From contig CALEFF010000012.1 of the NCBI GenBank assembly GCA_937876865.1, positions 1-42,217 of the forward strand: 42,217 bases of DNA, given 5' to 3'. The notes under the pieces were generated by a model. That model saw nothing but the letters and a program-made list of their open reading frames with translations, made no database searches and had not been told where the DNA came from. Of this stretch, positions 40,109 through 42,217 are shown in pieces (the stretch's first letter is position 1; each line of letters starts with the position of its first letter). Source of the DNA: an uncultured Bacteroidales bacterium. GTDB lineage: Bacteria; Bacteroidota; Bacteroidia; Bacteroidales; P3. The translations under genes and the position numbers were made by a program.

Positions 40109-40738
40109 ATGAGAGAAAAATTATTAAAATATTTTCCAAACCTTAGCCAACAACAATTAGACCAATACGAACTGTTGGCTAAGGAATTCCTTTCTTGGAA
40201 CGAAAAAATCAACCTTATTTCAAGAAAAGACACCGAAAACCTCTTTGAACACCATATTCTTCACTCACTTGCAATAGCAAAAGTGTGTAAATTCAAACCA
40301 CAATGCGAAGTAATGGATATAGGAACAGGAGGAGGATTTCCAGGAATCCCACTTGCAATAATGTTTCCCGAAACAAAATTCTATTTAGTCGATAGCATAG
40401 GTAAGAAAATCAAAGTAGTACAAGCCCTAATAGAAACCTTAGGACTAAAAAACGTTAAAGCCGAACAAATAAGAGCCGAAAACGTAAACCAACAATTTGA
40501 CTTCATAGTATCAAGAGCCGTAACCTATTTGCCCGACTTTATGCAATGGACAAAAGGCAAGATTTCAAAAATACAATACCACGACCTTGCCAACGGAGTC
40601 CTATACCTAAAAGGCGGAGACTTAACAGAAGAACTCTCAACAATAAAAAACAAAATCAAAATCTACGACATAGACAACTACTTTGAAGAAGAATTCTTTG
40701 AAACCAAAAAAGTAATCCACGTAAAATGCGTGAAATAA
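40109..40738 (+). CDS. rsmG: 16S rRNA (guanine527-N7)-methyltransferase RsmG
   Basis: A 209-aa SAM-dependent enzyme making m7G527 in 16S rRNA. It has KEFLSWNEKINLISRKDTENLFEHHILHSL, the SAM site VMDIGTGGGFPGIPLAI, YLVDSIGKKIKVVQAL and IVSRAVTYLP, all family signatures; length is standard. It follows the S9 gene by 6 nt. The last 22 codons, the stop and the beginning of the terminator are repeated at 42135-42217, beyond the second ATPase gene, so this gene's 3' end marks an insertion or duplication boundary. Confidence 0.95.
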   Translation: MREKLLKYFPNLSQQQLDQYELLAKEFLSWNEKINLISRKDTENLFEHHILHSLAIAKVCKFKPQCEVMDIGTGGGFPGIPLAIMFPETKFYLVDSIGKKIKVVQALIETLGLKNVKAEQIRAENVNQQFDFIVSRAVTYLPDFMQWTKGKISKIQYHDLANGVLYLKGGDLTEELSTIKNKIKIYDIDNYFEEEFFETKKVIHVKCVK

Positions 40739-40755
40739 GAAAGAAAAAGCAGAAG
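40673..40755 (+). repeat. Direct repeat, left copy (rsmG 3' end plus terminator left arm)
   Basis: 83 bp identical at 81 positions to 42135-42217; the offset is 1,462 bp. Differences: C40678 versus T42140 (silent) and G40700 versus C42162 (Glu to Gln in the rsmG frame). This copy ends the intact rsmG gene. The right copy runs into the window edge, so the repeat may be longer. Confidence 0.95.
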
Positions 40756-40778
40756 TAAGAAACAACTTCTGCTTTTTT
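40744..40778 (+). terminator. Terminator after rsmG
   Basis: Stem AGCAGAAG (40748-40755) / CTTCTGCT (40766-40773) with a 10-nt loop, A-run before and T-run after. Its left arm is inside the direct repeat. Confidence 0.85.
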
Positions 40779-40799
40779 ATTTCTTTAAAAACTTAAATC

Positions 40800-40841
40800 A
40801 TACTTTAAATAATCATAAAAAAATATAAGTATTTAAAGTAT
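40800..40841. promoter_or_regulatory. 12-bp inverted repeat upstream of the second DUF4143 ATPase gene
   Basis: ATACTTTAAATA (40800-40811) and its exact complement TATTTAAAGTAT (40830-40841), spacer 18 nt. A further TATTTAAA half-site begins at 40841, 11 bp from the right arm's start. The -33 TTTG is absent. The geometry closely resembles the repeat before the first ATPase, with a different sequence. Confidence 0.55.
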
Positions 40842-40856
40842 ATTTAAAATAATTCT

Positions 40857-40864
40857 TATTTTTG
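40857..40864 (+). promoter_or_regulatory. -7 box for the second DUF4143 ATPase gene
   Basis: TATTTTTG followed by C, 32 nt before the ATG; no TTTG at -33. Confidence 0.6.
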
Positions 40865-40896
40865 CAAAGAATTTAAAACATAATTAAAATAAAAAT

Positions 40897-42126
40897 ATGA
40901 AGATACCAAGTAATATATATAGTAGAGATATTTATATTGAAAGAATAAAACCTTTTATGAGAACAAACACTGTCAAGGTTATGATAGGACATAGACGTGT
41001 TGGAAAGAGTTATATTTTATTTCAACTAATGGAATTGATAAAAAATGAAGAAACAAATCCTAATATCATCTACATAAATAAAGAAGATTTAGACTTTGAG
41101 TTTATTCTTAATTACAGAGATTTGTATGACTATATAAAAGAACATTTAGTTGAAGAAAGAAAAAACTACATCTTTGTAGATGAAATACAAGAAATAGAAA
41201 ATTTTCATTTGGCAATACGTTCTCTTGCATTAAATGAAAATAACGATATATACATTACAGGAAGCAATTCAGAAATTTTTTCAAGTGATTTGGCAAATGA
41301 ATTAGGAGGACGATACGTTGAGTTTAGAATATATAGTTTATCTTACCTTGAATTTTTGCAATTCCATAAACTACCAAACGATGACGAATCTTTGGAAAAA
41401 TACATGCGTTTTGGAGGCTTGCCATACTTGAAAAACCTTCCACTTGAAGAAAGAGTAGTAATGGAATACATAAACAGCATATATTCAACCATAGTTTTAA
41501 GAGATGTAATAAGAAGAAAAAAAATACGCAATACCATATTCCTTGAACAACTCATTCGTTTCTTAGCAAATAATGTAGGAAGTTTATTTTCTGCAAAAAG
41601 TATTAGCGATTTTCTTAAAAGCCAAAAAGTAAATATAGCCTCAAACCAAGTATCCGAATATGCCGATGCACTTTCTGATGCCTTTATTGTACATCGTTTA
41701 GGACGCTACGACATAGTAGGCAAACGACTATTTGAAAGAGGAGAAAAATATTTTTTTGAAAATATGGGTATTCGCAATGTATTAGCAGGCTACAAACCAC
41801 AAGATAAGGCAAAGAGATTAGAAAATCTTGTTTGTAATCACTTAATTGTTTGTGGATATGATGTAAAAGTAGGAAGTTTATCAACAGAAGAAATAGACTT
41901 TGTTTGCACTCGCAATGGTGAAACACTTTATGTGCAAGTAGCAGTAGAATTGTCTCGCACAGAAACAATAGAACGTGAATTTGGCAACCTATTAAAGATA
42001 AAAGACAACTATCCAAAAATAGTAGTATCAGCCGAACGCTCCTTTGAAAATAGTTTTGAAGGAGTAGAACATGTGTACATCAAAGACTTTCTTTCCTCAA
42101 ACCTAAAAGGAAGTATAGTTAAGTAA
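40897..42126 (+). CDS. AAA_14/DUF4143 family ATPase (second copy, inside a repeat-bounded unit)
   Basis: A 409-aa ATPase, paralogous to the first copy about 5 kb away. Walker A GHRRVGKS (31-38), Walker B YIFVDEIQ (D95, E96), sensor-1 ITGSN (120-124), GGRY with R139, a winged-helix-like region around 215-275 (FLKSQKVNIASNQVSEYADAL), and the C-terminal DUF4143 nuclease-like fold with E309, D334 (STEEIDFV) and Q347-V-A in place of E-x-K. The reading frame is intact. It is the only gene in the interval between two copies of the rsmG 3' end. Its own promoter has an inverted repeat, and the right-hand repeat brings at least the left arm of the rsmG terminator just beyond its stop. No integrase or transposase motif is present. 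Confidence 0.9.
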   Translation: MKIPSNIYSRDIYIERIKPFMRTNTVKVMIGHRRVGKSYILFQLMELIKNEETNPNIIYINKEDLDFEFILNYRDLYDYIKEHLVEERKNYIFVDEIQEIENFHLAIRSLALNENNDIYITGSNSEIFSSDLANELGGRYVEFRIYSLSYLEFLQFHKLPNDDESLEKYMRFGGLPYLKNLPLEERVVMEYINSIYSTIVLRDVIRRKKIRNTIFLEQLIRFLANNVGSLFSAKSISDFLKSQKVNIASNQVSEYADALSDAFIVHRLGRYDIVGKRLFERGEKYFFENMGIRNVLAGYKPQDKAKRLENLVCNHLIVCGYDVKVGSLSTEEIDFVCTRNGETLYVQVAVELSRTETIEREFGNLLKIKDNYPKIVVSAERSFENSFEGVEHVYIKDFLSSNLKGSIVK

Positions 42127-42134
42127 AATCAAAA

Positions 42135-42217
42135 GACAATTACTTTGAAGAAGAATTCTTTCAAACCAAAAAAGTAATCCACGTAAAATGCGTGAAATAA
42201 GAAAGAAAAAGCAGAAG
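42135..42217 (+). pseudogene. Duplicated 3' end of rsmG (right copy of the direct repeat)
   Basis: Starts 9 nt after the ATPase stop and repeats the last 22 codons of rsmG, its TAA and the following 17 nt, at 81 of 83 identical bases. It has no start codon and cannot be a gene. Ten bases just before it (42125-42134) also match rsmG at 40652-40661 after an 11-nt gap, so the duplicated stretch was probably once longer. The window ends inside the repeat. Confidence 0.9.

Noticed and set aside
35901..42126. Active nuclease in the DUF4143 domains of both ATPases
   Set aside because: The D/E-x-K motif reads Q-V-A in both proteins, so nuclease activity is not supported by sequence even though the fold may be kept.
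40756..42134. Insertion sequence
   Set aside because: No terminal inverted repeats at the unit's edges, no transposase motif, and the 83-bp flanking repeat is far longer than a transposition target duplication.
1..42217. tRNA, rRNA or riboswitch genes
   Set aside because: No cloverleaf-like run, CCA-end context, rRNA motif or known riboswitch core was recognised in any intergenic stretch; this is by eye only, and tRNAscan-SE or Infernal would be decisive.

Overview
The window looks like a chromosomal segment of a Bacteroidota bacterium, most likely an anaerobic, uncultivated-type Bacteroidales. The evidence is strong AT-richness; the short RpoD typical of the phylum; promoters of the phylum's -33/-7 type (TTTG, about 19 nt, TAnnTTTG) with no obvious Shine-Dalgarno sequences; type IX secretion (T9SS) signals at the left edge and near 34 kb; a TonB-dependent receptor; a methylmalonyl-CoA mutase subunit; and an oxygen/peroxide detoxification operon of the kind found in strict anaerobes. 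Protein identities rest on motif recognition by eye, not on database searches.

Layout. 0-5 kb: the 3' end of a T9SS cargo gene, then nadD-rpoD and mtgA-xerD on the minus strand around a plus-strand thioredoxin-fold protein. 4.8-13.1 kb: a long plus-strand housekeeping run (bamD, omega, coaBC, porD-like, aminotransferase, rlmI-like, tsaB, trmB, TPR protein) ending at a terminator. 13.2-16.3 kb: mutA without a neighbouring mutB, and a membrane metallophosphoesterase. 16.3-18.8 kb (minus): an ECF sigma factor, a putative anti-sigma protein and an outer-membrane barrel protein. 19-22.2 kb: a five-gene operon, fprA-hrb-rbr-perR-rubredoxin, with a PerR/Fur-type 7-1-7 palindrome just downstream of its promoter; the regulator is encoded in the operon. 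22.2-28.5 kb: an accessory-looking stretch with a GH73 glucosaminidase, an 830-aa protein joining a prim-pol domain, a DEDDh exonuclease and an FGE-sulfatase-like fold, a His/Lys-rich repeat protein and a MuiA-like DUF4139 protein. 28.5-35.8 kb: an envelope operon (TonB-dependent receptor, M16 peptidase homologue without a zinc motif, T9SS type B cargo, comB, small barrel protein). 35.8-42.2 kb: two paralogous AAA_14/DUF4143 ATPases, guaD, an S9 peptidase and rsmG.

Most unusual points. (1) The second ATPase lies between two copies of the last 83 bp of the rsmG region (81 of 83 identical), so a 1,462-bp one-gene unit appears to have been inserted at, or duplicated with, the 3' end of rsmG. Both ATPase genes also have a 12-bp-arm inverted repeat just upstream of the -7 box. 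(2) The prim-pol/exonuclease/FGE-like fusion is an architecture I do not recognise. (3) bamD and mtgA are driven by two antiparallel promoters that fit exactly on top of each other. (4) The PerR-type box sits beside the peroxide/oxygen operon. No tRNA, rRNA, CRISPR array, insertion sequence or reverse transcriptase was seen.
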